This document shows positions 12,046 through 23,902 of a DNA stretch of 64,000 nt, one piece after another. The notes beneath the pieces were generated by a model. That model did no database searches and was not told the origin of the DNA. It saw only the letters and a list, made by a program, of their open reading frames with translations. Every line of letters begins with the position of its first letter. The stretch's first letter is position 1. The stretch spans positions 38,612,631-38,676,630 of the forward strand of contig CM023539.1 of assembly GCA_013350335.1 (NCBI GenBank), given 5' to 3'. A program made the translations under genes and the position numbers. This DNA is from Chimonanthus salicifolius. Lineage: Eukaryota > Streptophyta > Magnoliopsida > Laurales > Calycanthaceae.

Positions 12046-12225
12046 TTCAGTAATGGTTAGAAATCCATTTCATAAAATGAGAGTCTTGAATTTGATTCCC
12101 ACTTCACGCAAAGAATCATTCCTTACATATTTAACTGTTGTGTGTAGGTAGGGAGACTTATACATACCTTAAAGATTAGCCGGATACGCTAAAAGACCTA
12201 AACATATTAGTTATAAAAAAAATCA
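12046..12225 (+). mobile_element. SINE family 2 copy
   Basis: Starts AAGGAGTTTCAGTAATGG (A-box-like). It has TTGAATTTGATTCCC at the B-box position, then GTGTAGGTAGGGAGACTT ... TTAAAGATTAGCCGGATACG, and ends in an A-rich tail. The A and B boxes are degenerate. No convincing TSD. Confidence 0.55.
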
Positions 12226-12279
12226 TTAAACTCAATACCTTTAGTTAAGCTCTGCACTTCTTCCAATCACCCTCTTCAT

Positions 12280-12477
12280 CTAGGCTGCGTTTGGATGAGG
12301 ATAATGGGGGTTTGATAATTAAGGGGGAGGGATAAAAATCAACTTTTTACCCCTTCCTCTCAACTTTTGAAAATCCTTTTCAAATGAAGAGTTTTCATAT
12401 TACCTGAGGTAACTTCTGATCAGAGGTTACCTCAAGTAATCCGTCCAAAATTTACCCCCCATCCAAACACAGCTCTA
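12280..12477. mobile_element. Tourist/PIF-like MITE, putative TSD CTA
   Basis: A 192-bp element has terminal inverted repeats GGCTGCGTTTGGATG (left) and CATCCAAACACAGCT (right), flanked by CTA on both sides. The TGTTTGG-type ends resemble plant Tourist elements. An extra internal palindrome centred on TGATCA (about 12402-12441) could fold separately. A 3-bp TSD alone is weak evidence. Confidence 0.6.
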
Positions 12478-12479
12478 GT

Positions 12480-13310
12480 GTCTAATGTCCTATAGAGTCA
12501 ATCTATACAATAAGTGACATGCACTGATGCTCTAATTTCCTACCTTGACCAATTAACCTCCCATTTCCTAGGGCAGGACACAAATTGGGGTGCCTAAGCT
12601 GGACACATTCCTTGTACCCCTTCCCTTTGACTACTCACCGTCGAAGACGACAGTAAGACAAGAAAGACAACTAAGGAGAGCATGCAAAATAGAAACTCGT
12701 GATCTTGGCTTGAGATCACAGCATTCCATTGACAGCTATGGAGAGAAAAATCCAAGATCTGTAGTCGAGAATCGTGTGATCTTTCTAATTAAAACCCTTC
12801 TGTACTAAATCCTCTTCAGTTTTCACTAATCATCATTATTATAAACAAAATACAAGTGTCAGACTGTCAGCATCTCATTACCAACCCTAATCTACTTGTA
12901 AATTGTAATTACAATACTTAATAAAGACACAGGTGTCTAAGAAGTTGACATTTCTTCATTTAATTTTGTCTGACTCGTATGGACTTACTTTCCACTCTCT
13001 TTCTCCTTATTATAAATAAATATACAACATAACATAATATAATATATATACCTACATGAGTACTAAATCTAGAGACTATTGTTTTTTCTTTACTTCACTC
13101 AGGATTTATTTAGAGAGATCAATTTACCATTAACTTAAGTATTGGTTTGATCTTTGGGACCCACCCAAAGTCTCCTATGATATGTCCCACTTGTACTAAC
13201 AGCATTCCACTGATATAATATTTACTATTGGGTTAAATTATGACCTTAGAAATTTTTGTCACCTCATCATATTCTAAATATAGTTGAAATATATAAAAGT
13301 AGGTCTTTAC
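12480..13310. other. intergenic spacer
   Basis: Includes a 72-codon open frame at 12590-12808 with no recognisable features. No gene supported. Confidence 0.45.
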
Positions 13311-13314
13311 CCTT

Positions 13315-13515
13315 TTTTTTTTTTTTAAGACTAAGTTATTCAAACGTTTCACCTAGTTAATTTTTGAGACATGTATAAACTTTTTAATCCTCACACGTTC
13401 AGTACAGAATAATAGATTGTGACCCATTTTGTATTGAGGAGAAACTTGATTGTAAAACTTTTCACAAACAAGAGTAGATTTTGACCACTAAATCAACTTT
13501 TGAAGATTAAGTCCC
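13315..13515 (-). mobile_element. SINE family 2 copy
   Basis: The reverse complement begins ATCTTCAAAAGTTGATTTAG and ends GACTTAGTCTTAAAAAAAA-like sequence. It lines up with the better preserved copy at 36677-36897 through the words CGTGTGAGGATT ... TTTATACATG. The poly-T at the left is its tail. Confidence 0.55.
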
Positions 13516-13608
13516 TATCTATTTTTACGCCCATGATAATAAGCATTTTAGTGGGTCATATGAAATGTGATATGGTATTAGGTTAATAGCAGTGCAGTTG
13601 AGGAGATG

Positions 13609-13806
13609 GTCTCTTACAGGGGTTCAAATATCGGCTGATACGTTAAAACCGTATCATATCGGCCGATACAATTTGCATCGGCCGATATTTGATTGATTTG
13701 CCGATATCTCGGCCTGTATCATATCAGCCGATATCACAATATCGACAGTTTTTGTAAAAAGAAAAAAAAACCGATCGATATTGCATTTTAAAACCCTGGT
13801 CTCTTA
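13609..13806. mobile_element. hAT-type MITE (TATCGGCCGATA family), TSD GTCTCTTA
   Basis: A 182-bp element (13617-13798) starts CAGGGGTTCAAATATCGG and ends TTTTAAAACCCTG. Perfect 8-bp direct repeats GTCTCTTA flank it (13609-13616 and 13799-13806). An 8-bp TSD with CAGGG ends is diagnostic of hAT. The interior is composed of TATCGGCCGATA-type palindromes and half-sites, with no coding capacity. Confidence 0.92.
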
Positions 13807-15190
13807 TAGTTTACTTGTAATTAGATTGAATCCAATATCTTCGACTCCTCCAAGTCAAAAAGTTTTCACAAATTACCAAAAATAAATGAAGAGAAAAGGC
13901 AACGCACTCCCGCCTTGGATGCTGTACAAGTGGCTCAGAGTCTCAGACGCAATCACCCATCCAATGGGATCTCATTCCGCAGTACAATTAGATAGTTATT
14001 TTCTTAAAAAAATTACTGTACAGTACAGAACTCTTCTGCTTCCTATGCGAAAATTGTGAGTCTCTTCGTACCATTTTTCATCTATTTAAAAGGGTTTTTC
14101 ATTGTAAATTCTGTACAACAATGAGTGATCTTTTCTCTTCATATAAGTGATGCTAAGATACTTCTCGGAAATAGAAAAAAAATTATCATCATTGTTAGAG
14201 ATTTTTTTGGCAAAAATACTAATCTCCAAAAAATTATTTGGATCGGAGTGCCTTCTACACTTAGTTGGACTTTTTTTTAGATAGAAATACCCCTCATGTA
14301 TTAGCACGTACTTGATACTTTACTTTTAAGTGTCATCAATCTCGATCTATAAACTTTTAAAGCCGTATGCATCCTGATTTGACTTACTAGGGTGGTGCTA
14401 CGCAGGATTATAAGTATCGTATTAGGTTACATGCACAAGTCACCAGCGCATGAACCCGCATTAGTGCATACATCATATATTTGCCGCTAAATCATAGGTA
14501 TATGCGCTAGCGGATTTATTTGTCACTAGCACATAAGTCTATGTCTATGTGCTAGTGCATGAACTTATTTTTCTCTAACGTATTAACTTATTCGTATGTA
14601 TGAACTTATTTATCTACCACACATTTAAAATAAAAATACCTTACAACTGAGCTTGTTTGAAACCCATCGAGCTTTTTAAGGTTAAAGCTCAAACAACATG
14701 TTTAAGATTAATAAAAATTCAATTATTCAAATCAAAATTAGTCATTATGAGCTACAATAGGACCAAATTTTAAATCATAAATCAATTCCTGTTATTTGAT
14801 CTTAGTGGTCAATGTCATCGGTATCCTTAAAATAAGCTAAACAAATATGTTTGTTAGTTATGTCCACTAAAATCAAATAGCTTAAAATTGAGTTTTAAAC
14901 TCAAATTTGACTCATTTATAGCACATCATGTCTATTTTCAATAAGAATGACTGGTTTTCTAATTTATTTAAAAATTATATTTAAAAAAGAAGAAAACTGA
15001 CTAGATGTACACATGCACACGTATAATGATTAAATGGGCCAAAACAACCCAATAAGATTTCACAGGCCTGCTTGTAAAAGCTTCTTTCAGACTGCAATTA
15101 AACGAACTCAAGAATATAGCTTAAACAAGATCTGACAAGCGAGTAGATGTGCTCCATCCCATTCATTTATGATTTGTTTGGGTAGCCTAA
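13807..15190. other. intergenic spacer with a small hairpin
   Basis: No gene supported. A perfect 12-bp inverted repeat CACTAGCACATA / TATGTGCTAGTG (14524-14557, 10-nt loop) lies among related words such as TGCGCTAG and TTAGTGCAT, perhaps an old MITE. Confidence 0.4.
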
Positions 15191-15197
15191 GAACTGA

Positions 15198-15307
15198 TTT
15201 TGATACCACTTGTTATGAGCTAAGTATCCATTCCAAAATACTAGCCTATTAGGTGGAGTGACTCAAGTAATTTATAAATCTCTAAATCTCCCTCTACACT
15301 TCTAACA
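15198..15307 (-). mobile_element. TRIM-like LTR with primer-binding site
   Basis: On the minus strand a 97-bp LTR candidate (15211-15307) starts TGTTAGAAGTGTAG and ends GCTCATAACA. It is followed after two bases by TGGTATCAAAATC, close to the initiator-Met-tRNA PBS (TGGTATCAGAGC). No partner LTR or TSD was found. Confidence 0.5.
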
Positions 15308-15364
15308 TGGAACTCGTTTGCAGCCCCAAAACCGTGTGCCTTAGCAGATATATTTGAATCGGTA

Positions 15365-15557
15365 CTTCTTACCCTTTTTATGATTAAGGTGTCCGCACCA
15401 CTCAAAGCACCTTACTAATCTTCATAATATATACAAGACTCCCTATCCACACAAAGTGTAATTATACAAGGAGTGGCCAAATGAAGTAGAGTGGGGTTCG
15501 AACTCAGAACTCCCGCTTCTTCTTAAAATGAGTTCCTGCTCATCACTCTAACTCCTT
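15365..15557 (-). mobile_element. SINE family 2 copy
   Basis: The reverse complement has A-box-like GTTAGAGTGATGAGC and B box GAGTTCGAACCCC, then GTGTGGATAGGGAGTCTTG and GAAGATTAGTAAGG. The boxes are better preserved than in most copies. The tail is degraded. Confidence 0.6.
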
Positions 15558-15973
15558 TGAATTTATTTATTTTTAAGTTCTTATCCGTGCTTCTTAGGAA
15601 ATTGAAAATCTACAATCTATCTATGAGTTTTGGATCCGCAACAAAAAATATTTTTGTCCAAAGCCTAGTTGACATGGACATCTGAGAGACTCTGGGATCT
15701 AAAATCAAAGTTTTAAATATTTTATCTAAATTTAATTCTTTCACTTTTAACAATTCTTTTTCTTTTTATTTTTATTTTTCTTGATGGTATGGGCGCATAG
15801 TGTGATGGTACTACGATTGCAGAAAAGCCATATCTATGATACACAGGCATGTGTCAGGAATTGTGCACGTGTGAATCAAGCATAGTGAAGCATCTGTTTC
15901 CTATGATTATGGGTGCCATTGATATTGATAAGATCTTGTCCCTTTCATGGGAATCATATTATATTAATTCTGC

Positions 15974-16004
15974 AGTAGGGAGTAGGGAGTAGGGAGTAGG
16001 GAGT
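15974..16004. repeat. (AGTAGGG)n microsatellite
   Basis: About four and a half copies of the heptamer AGTAGGG. It is similar in length to the plant telomere repeat but not in sequence. Confidence 0.9.
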
Positions 16005-16451
16005 GAAGGGTGACCAATTGAATTGATTTAATGGTCTCTAATAAGCCCCATACCCCATTTCTGCCTTAAGTTACTACAATTTATGACATCTGCCAGAGGC
16101 TGTACCTTGGATGGATCCATGTAAAATGTAGAACCCAATTCTCCATGAATAAGAATCACCCACCAACTCTTCAAGTCATCAATCCATCCATTAAACCCAT
16201 GCAAATTGTGGGGCCCCCATGTATTAGAAACCCTACCTCCTATCTTAGCATTGTAGAATTCAATCCACAAGAGTTACGGGCATTTCCTTTGTTGAATTTG
16301 GTTTCTTCGACAAGAGACGAGAGTTTTTCATTTTGTTATAAATTAAAAAATTAGTATATACTATATACATTTTTATTATAAAATGATGGGTCATACTTAA
16401 ATTAGTTTTTTAATTTTTATAAAACATCGTATAATTAATTAACAGTACCAA
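16005..16451. other. intergenic spacer
   Basis: Overlapping open frames on both strands at 16028-16354 match no family I know. No splice or codon evidence of a gene. Confidence 0.4.
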
Positions 16452-16819
16452 TTGAAAATGAGTAGCGATCCTCCTACGGACTTTTTGTATAATCAGATAC
16501 GGGAATTAGTGGATTCGCATAAACAGTAAATCGGCTCTCCAAAATTCATATGAATAGGCTCGTCGAAATTTGCATGAACAATAACATCGGCTCGCCGAAA
16601 TTCACATGACAGTAAATCTACTCGTCAAAATTCGTATGAACAGTAACATTGACTTGCTGAAATTCGCATGAACAGTAAATCAGCTAGTCGAAATTTTACA
16701 GTTCATGCGAAGTGTCCAATTTTACTTTACTGTTTATGCGAAGGGTAAAATCGAAAATCCACTAATTTCTGTATCTGATTACACAAACCTCTCGTAAGAT
16801 GATCGCTACCCTTGAAAAT
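16452..16819. mobile_element. long-TIR MITE, TSD TTGAAAAT
   Basis: A 352-bp element (16460-16811) has imperfect terminal inverted repeats of roughly 60 bp (GTAGCGATC ... TAATCAGATAC ... AATTAGTGGATT at both ends). It is flanked by TTGAAAAT at 16452-16459 and 16812-16819; the 9th base differs. Long TIRs suggest Mutator-like origin, the 8-bp TSD would suit hAT. The interior holds about five ~37-bp repeats built on CAGTAAATCGGCTCGCCGAAATTC-like words. Relatives with the same ends lie at 37896 and 63815. Confidence 0.8.
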
Positions 16820-17890
16820 AATCCTGATGAGATAAAGATACAAATAGACTAAATTAGAGTCTTACATTTAAATTTTTACCACTTGATTTCAATGGTTGAA
16901 ATCACCAAATATCTTTAAAAAAGAAAATTAACGATGCTTAGTGATTTCAACCATTAAAATCACTAGGTAGAAATTGAATTTAGACTTTAAAACTTAAATT
17001 TGATCCACCTATATCTCATCAAATTTATTATCAATATAATATTATTAGAAATGGCACAACTCCTAGTTAACCTAAATGAGTAGATTTGAACATATAACCT
17101 TTCTCTAAAAAATTTATTACTGAGAAAAGAATTGCTGGCCATTATTAAGGGATTGATTGCCCCTAAAATCCTAGCAATGAATTTGTGTCATTTGTGCTAA
17201 TATTTGAGATAAAAATGTCACTAAGGACAAATGGGATGCTTCAAAAATAAGCCGCAAAATTGTGTTTTATTAAGACCAATCTCACTTGTAGAGAAAAAGG
17301 AGCTCCATGAGTTGAATGAGTGAGTTTTTTGCTTTCTTTTTTCTCAATTTTTAGCCTTTTTTATTCAAAAACCTAATATAATATGGTAAATAATCCAATG
17401 TCAAACTAGGCCACATCAATTGAAGCCATCTATGGATGGACAACAAATGATCAGACCATTCAATAAACTTGATCAAATCTATGGACAATTGTGAACATCT
17501 CTATTTTTAATTCAAATGATCATTTTCTAATTAGTTATTTCAAAATAATTTATAAAAAATAAGAAAAATAGGTCAAATGTACAGATACATATAGTAACAA
17601 GCCAAAATCTTGATGAACTCTCAGCATACTTTTTTGTGAAAGCCCATACCTGAACCTATGGGCTATTAATGTCTTCAAAGCTATTCATTTGTAACAAGTT
17701 CGAACAGGTCTAAGGCAAGATTTGTGCTAAGGAACAGGCCTACATTAAATTCAACAAATATTGTTTATGTTTTTAGGTCAAATTTGACATTCTAAACTTT
17801 GTAATTTTTTTAAGGGTTTTACATTACTAATCATCTTATAATTAATTTTTTATTTTTTAGTATACACTTTTATTAGCTCTAATTTATAGG
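16820..17890. other. intergenic spacer
   Basis: AT-rich; a short imperfect inverted repeat around CACTTGATTTCAATGG / CCATTAAAATCACTAGG (about 16880-16970). Nothing else supported. Confidence 0.4.
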
Positions 17891-18108
17891 TTTGTGAGCA
17901 GGGCTACAAATATCGGTTATGTATCGGTTTTGAACAAGTGAATATCGGCCTATATATATATCATTATCGGCCGATATTCACAATATCGGCTGAAATATCG
18001 GCCGTATTATATCGGCCGATATCAAAATATCGGCCGATATCGGCTGGAGAGAGAAAAATATCGGCCGATATATCGGTTGAAAATGATTTTTAAACCCCTG
18101 TTTGTGAG
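17891..18108. mobile_element. hAT-type MITE (TATCGGCCGATA family), TSD TTTGTGAG
   Basis: A 202-bp element (17899-18100) starts CAGGGCTACAAATATCGG and ends TTTTTAAACCCCTG. Perfect 8-bp TSD TTTGTGAG lies at 17891-17898 and 18101-18108. The interior is dense in ATATCGGCCGATAT palindromes. No coding capacity. Confidence 0.93.
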
Positions 18109-18353
18109 GTTTAGGTTAATAGACCAAATTTTCTGGGAACAGTCTACTCAAAATTGAAGATTTCTTACATTTACTTTATTTTAATAAGCCCCCTCTACTT
18201 AAAATTTTTTATTTCATTCTTAATAAGCCCCCTCAACCAAACCCTAAAGAATACAGGAACATTGTAGATTACCCCTTACATTTAAAGTAGGTGAGGACGT
18301 ACAGTCAATTTTTCCAAATTTTTACCCCATCTAAACTCTACCACGTCTTTGAA

Positions 18354-18395
<42 letters not shown>

Positions 18396-19060
18396 GCCCT
18401 TTACCTTTATTTAAAAGATGATATTACATACACTATCATCTTCTTAAAGGGATTTCTCTTTTACACCATGACTTATATATTATTTAAGTTTTTTAAATGT
18501 TTATCAAAATAAAAGATTCAAACAGCAATTTTTTATTTAAATCTAATCGAATTGAGTCTGGAAGTACTTAATTCGAATTAAATTAGTTCAAAACTGATGA
18601 TCCAAACTCAAAGAAAGAGGTGGAATTCAGCAATGGAGTCAGAAATTTTAGGCATCGGTCCTTAATTTTTCACTTTTTGATTATTAAAAAGAAAGAAAGA
18701 CAATAAGGGCTAAAAGTTAAGATTTCCGAACCAGAATCAGTGGCGTTATGTAACCATTTGGGAAACAAGAATCATGTGGCATAAACTTGAAAGCCTGTGT
18801 TCTATTAAATATTTTAATTACACATTTTACTAATGATATAAAAAAATATAATTCAACTGAAAATTTGAGTTTCTCAAAGTGAGAAAGATCAAAGAATAAA
18901 GTAAGATAATATCAAATAAAGGAGAGAATATTTGGAGTTGTTTTATATAATGTGATCGTTAATATGTACGTTAAAATTGTTTTTTTTTTTTTCTGAAATT
19001 TATCAAAGTTTTCAAATTGACGATAAAACATAGCCCAAGAAAAAAGGCATTTCTTTTATA
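18109..19060. other. intergenic spacer with (TA)n
   Basis: A (TA)n tract at about 18362-18393 follows a poly-A run. The remainder is AT-rich with no gene supported. Confidence 0.45.
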
Positions 19061-19062
19061 TA

Positions 19063-19265
19063 TGTTTTTTTTAAGGTCTGGAAGTTTCCAGGTGTCGCAC
19101 CCGACTAGTCCTTTGGTGTGTGTGAAAATCCCCTATCCGCACACACCGGATAAATTGATGGGACCTTACTCTATACATATTTCCATTGGGAGTGGCCTTT
19201 CATTGGAGCTCTCATGGTTTGAACCTAAGACCTCCCTCTAGAGATCTTATATGTGATTTATCCCA
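19063..19265 (-). mobile_element. SINE-like element
   Basis: The reverse complement contains a B-box-like TAGGTTCAAACCATG. TGTGCGGATAGGGGATTTTC follows, and it ends in an A-rich tail near 19063. An A box is not clear (around TTAAATTGATGGGATAA). No exact TSD. Confidence 0.45.
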
Positions 19266-20301
19266 TCAATTTAAGATTAGTCTTTATATTTGAATTCGAT
19301 AGGTTATTCCTATGGACCAATCCGCAATCTAATGTCTATTATACAATCTCTATTAATAGAATTTTTTCATAGCATTGACTTTCCATATTTGTGTATTTTC
19401 GTATTTGTCAGGATTCCTGATTACGGGAATGTTTTTGATTGTTGATTGATTTTTTCCTTGTAAAAGATTTTGTACATTATATATATATGGGTTTCAATAA
19501 GAGAGTCAATGAGCCATTTACAAAATTCTTATAAGGACCCGACTCGAATATAGGGCTTAGGACTTGACTCAGCGTGATATTGTCCGCGTTGGGTCTCGCA
19601 CACAAGCGAGCCCGCACTGTTTTGTTCCTGAGCCCTGGCCCACATGGCCAAGCCCAAAAGGCCTCACACGAGTACATGGGGTGGCCTCAAATAAACCCCA
19701 AAATTTCTTCCTCCACTACCGATGTGGGACTCCCCACATCGGTGGTGTGCTCACTGGAGGGCAAGGTATCACAATCACCCCCCCTAAGGCCTCAAGCCGC
19801 CCCCGGCTCGACTCGGCCTAGCTCAACAACACTAGGGAAGGAGGAAAGCCCACACAATCTGAGTGTAGAACCTCGGCTATGATACCAAATTTGTAACGAC
19901 CCGACCCAAATACAGGGCTTAGGGCTTGACTCAGTGTGATATTGTCCGCTTTGGGCCTTGCACACAAGCGAGCCTGCATGGTTTTGTTCTTGGGCCCTGG
20001 CCCACATTGTAATACCCTAACCCGAATTAGACGTAATCTGTATGATAAATCGTACCTTAACCGATTAATATCGAAGATTACGTTAGGGCTTTGAGAAAAG
20101 CCCAAGTTCGACCCAATCAGAGTTCGAAAGCTCAGTGATCCAACTTGTCTAATTGGAAGGGCAAAATGGTAATTTACCGTTCTTTGATATTATTTTATTA
20201 TATATACCATTGCCTAATTGTTTTGATAGGTATGAGTTTTTGTTCATCAAAGATTTGATTTTTGAATGCAATTTTCATTTATTTTCAGAAAATGAAATTT
20301 C

Positions 20302-20366
20302 ATCCGTGGGGGTTTTACGCTGGGTATCCCGCGGTTTCCCACACGTAAATTCAAAAAAAAAAAAAA
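20302..20366 (+). mobile_element. SINE family 1 3' fragment
   Basis: CGTGGGGGTTTTACGCTGGG, TATCCCGCGGTTTCCCACA and an A tail match the 3' end of the full SINE at 36969-37141. The minus copy of LTR 'A' lacks this segment, so it is an insertion. It is 5'-truncated. Confidence 0.75.
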
Positions 20367-21299
20367 CCGCCCGAAAAGACCCCGAGAAGGGGAAATAAAT
20401 ATTTTTAAAAGATTTCAGAAATAAGAAAATTTTAAGACAAGCATTTTATTTTAGACAATTTTAGTACGGTCTAGTTTATTTCTTCAAACTCCGAAAATGA
20501 GGATTTTAATTCATTTTATTTAACACAAGTTAAATTAAGTAAATAGTGTCAAATTATGGATTTTGTTTAGATCTATGGTTTTTAGTGAAAATTAAATCTC
20601 CAAAATTTTATGGTGATTAGAGTTTTTAAAACCCAGCTTATTTTGTCAAGTTGGATTAAATTAATTGGGCTTTTTACACTATATTTTAGTTAAAAACTGA
20701 TTTATCAAAACTGGACCTATTTGCAAAAACCAAAACTAGAAGGGACTTATCTACAAACAACAGTAAATTACTGCCCGTTACTGTGCCGGACAATGGCCAG
20801 CCGCTGCATGCAGCGTCCGTCGTGGCCTTCACCCATTGCCCAACTACCTCTATAAGACTCAACTTTCCCCAGCTGGTTTTACCTCCCTCTCCAGTGAATC
20901 CATCTGAGAACCAGACTAATCACTCTCTCCCTCTACCTCTGTTTTTCAAATTTTGGTTGACCGTAAGCTTGAAGGGAAGATTTTCAAAAGTTTGGATTTT
21001 CAACTCAAGAATTAAAGTGAAGGTAACCACTATGTTTTTTTTCAAATTTTAACTGGTTTAGAATCAAGAAAGAGCAAATTTGACTGAGTTTTGAGTGTGT
21101 AAAACCGATTTCAAGTTTAAAGAAAAACATGGATTTTCTTGTATCAACTTGATTTTGGTGTTTAAATCAGGCGGCTTAGTCAGTGTTAAAGCTTCAAACT
21201 ATTCCCTATGGTAAGAGGACTCACTGAGGAGTCCATTTGACCGGTTGGATGTGAAAACCGAATCCAGAAAATCCATTATTTCTAGATTCGTATTCAACT

Positions 21300-21720
21300 C
21301 TACCGCTCGGCGTCACTGTCTGTTGTTGCAGACAGAGGAGCAAAACGACTCTCGGAAGTTCCGACAGTTGGGCTTCGGAACAGACCTCCGGAAGTTCTGA
21401 ACTTCAATTCGGAGTTTCAAAGTGTTCAGAGGCAAATCGTTTCCGGCCTCTGCTGCCGAGACGTTCCGAGCCTATTCCGAAGGACCGAACCCCTTCGGAA
21501 GTTCCGAGCTACCCTCGGCAGGTTCCGAGACACACCAGACTCACTGTTTTCTTTTTTTCATTAGAAAGCACTCTCGAAAGTTCCGAGACTTGGATCTTGG
21601 AAGTTCCGAAGACTAGAACCATGTTCCGAGGTTTTGTGGACTGGTTTAGGCAGTGGCTAGGACGGTCCGAACCCACAGTACCTGGTTCCGAGGCATGTTC
21701 CGAGGAACTCAGTTTTTTAA
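21300..21720. repeat. TTCCGA/TCGGAA palindrome cluster inside LTR 'A'
   Basis: More than fifteen copies of TTCCGA, TCGGAA or the joined palindrome CGGAAGTTCCGA occur in about 400 bp. A matching, more decayed cluster (TCGGAACGTCCGAAGG-like) lies at 59000-59330 in the minus copy, so it belongs to the LTR family. Confidence 0.8.
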
Positions 21721-21846
21721 TATTAAATCTTGGTTTGATTTGAGATACATGTGTTAGATCTTAAGTTTTCATACGATGTTTATACCCTTTGATAAATAAA
21801 ATTGTATTAACCCCTTCTTCTCTTATTACTATAGTGTATTACTTAT

Positions 21847-23692
21847 TATAATAGCACAACCCTTCAGATTAATAAATTTATGATGTAATAATAAGGGTTA
21901 CATGTGTGTGTAGTGTGAGGATCACATGTGGGTCTCGTCAGGGTTCACTTCATAAAAGGTTAAGGTGAGGAATGCTACACTTTTTATCTAAATGATTGGA
22001 GAATAAATTTGAGTTATTAAAATTATTTGAGATGTTCTCATGAGCATATGCATGACAAGATTTAATTAGTATATTATGAATGAAAAATGGGATGCCTAAA
22101 CATATATGAATTCTATATTGCATTAAATGTATTGAATGAAATCTCCATTGTGTTTTATGTAGTGTATGAATGAATTTGGGGAACATGGTTGTTGTGAAAT
22201 CCTTTGGGTTGAGGTGAGAAGAATTGGGTTATGATTTGATATGGTGAGAAGGTTGAGGACTAAATATGGTATTTATTTGTTGGGGATTAATTATAATTGG
22301 ATTATGTGCAAGGAGAGACACTCTCATAAATCCAATTAAACAGTCCTATATTGTCCCTTTTCCCATGGCCAAACATGAATATGAGAATTGAGTAAGGTAT
22401 GAAATTGTATGGAATAAGCTATGCATGTTATCTTAATGATGTAAATCCTTAATGTATGAATAAGTTAGTTATGTCACAATGTAAAAGTTGTCTCTCCTAT
22501 GCTCTACTCAATTAGTTGAGTTAATCCTAAAAGGAAGTGTGAAGAATGGGGTAAAGTGGATTTGTGTCCACTACCAATAAAAGGTGTAGGATTCGGTCTA
22601 AGGGTGATGAGATTTTACCATTTCCCTTTTGGAATCCCTAATATTGTGATAATCCAACTCTCTGGGATAAGTTGGTAAAGAGCATAAATGAAGACTATGA
22701 AGTGAACTTTATCAGAACAGTGATATTTTTCCATGGAGACTTAATCACGTGTGGTTGATATTGTAAGGTGAATCTCCTACGGGTTTGATACTGTAGGGTA
22801 CTCTCATTATTCTTCCGCACACTTGTTGTGCGTGGTTGCACAGAGTTAGATACTCTTTATCTCTATAGGAGTGGTAGTAGCTTCATTAGAAGCGTTCCGA
22901 CCGCCTTTAAGCTCGACTAAATCACCTATGAGATGAAGGGATGCAGGGCGAGGTAGACATAGTCACGCCAGTCGTGAGTCTTCCACTTAGTAAGTCATAG
23001 ACAATAAGTCTTGCTAGGGGTCGTGGTCCATTTCGTTGAGGACTTGGTTCCCAATGGATGACTAGATAGCATTGTGTCTTGCATAGCTGTATCTATATTC
23101 CATTTTATACACCATCATATGGGTGCGTGTGTGTGTAGTATGCATGGATTTCCTCATTGAGCTTGTGGATGCTCACCTCCTTGCACTGCAGGTACTAACG
23201 CTCAGGCGGGGTCTGAGGGACCAAGGGAATGACCTTAGTCTATGCTGCTAGTTGCTTTTCATGCACACTGCAATTTCTAAATTTTGATATTTTGCTCTAC
23301 ATGGTTATATGTAATATTGATATAATTATTCTATAAACCATGTTTAATGACTATGAAGGTATGAATGTTATTATGAGAACTCCAGTTAAGATTTGAAGTT
23401 TGGGGCACTTAATATTTGGTGAATGGAGTCTAGTATGTTAGGATATGTAAACCTTGAGCAGGTGATTATTTTTTTGTAGAGGTCATCATAGACCCAACTG
23501 TTCATGTTTTAGGGGAGACTCTGCCGAAATTTCGGTAGGAGACTTTATCCCTTTTAGGCTAATACAATTATATATATAGATATGTTCATACGTGTGAGTT
23601 CCCATGTGCGATATTTGTTACTTCATATGAAATTTTTTTGGAAAGAAAATTTTGATCCGCGTCACGTGCCGTTTTTGGACGGGGGCGTGACA
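21847..23692 (+). repeat. Tekay 5' LTR
   Basis: Starts TATAATAGCACAACCC (TG changed to TA) and ends GGGGGCGTGACA. It is homologous to the 3' LTR at both ends, but about 21955-22885 has no counterpart there and the 3' LTR's 31283-31905 is missing here. It also lacks a 34-bp segment present at about 32037-32070. Confidence 0.88.
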
Positions 23693-23695
23693 TCT

Positions 23696-23712
23696 TGGTA
23701 TCAGAACTTAGG
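23696..23712 (+). other. primer-binding site (initiator tRNA-Met type)
   Basis: TGGTATCAGAACTTAGG starts four bases after the 5' LTR. It matches the usual TGGTATCAGAGC except for one base. Confidence 0.85.
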
Positions 23713-23902
23713 CTCGTTATCCCCTAGGACTGTGTGTGGAGTCAACCACTAATTGTCTAGGGTAGAAATTATTTGGTTTTGGTAATGATTTTTATTGGGT
23801 GTGAATGTATGATGGCATGGTTGGTGGTTGTATACTGGATTTGATTCCCTTGTATGTATGACATTGGCCTATACTGATGTCATCATTAAAAATTTTCAGA
23901 AA

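Noticed and set aside
19564..20105. Four overlapping 70-100-codon frames
   Set aside because: They lie in the TRIM's LTRs and short internal region, on both strands, with no domain.
20783..21616. Open frames in a GC-richer stretch after a TATA-like sequence
   Set aside because: Part of the 5' leader of solo LTR 'A'. The homologous minus copy does not preserve the frames.
21340..21720. Heat-shock elements
   Set aside because: The palindrome is GAA-N-TTC with one base between half-sites, not the GAANNTTC spacing.
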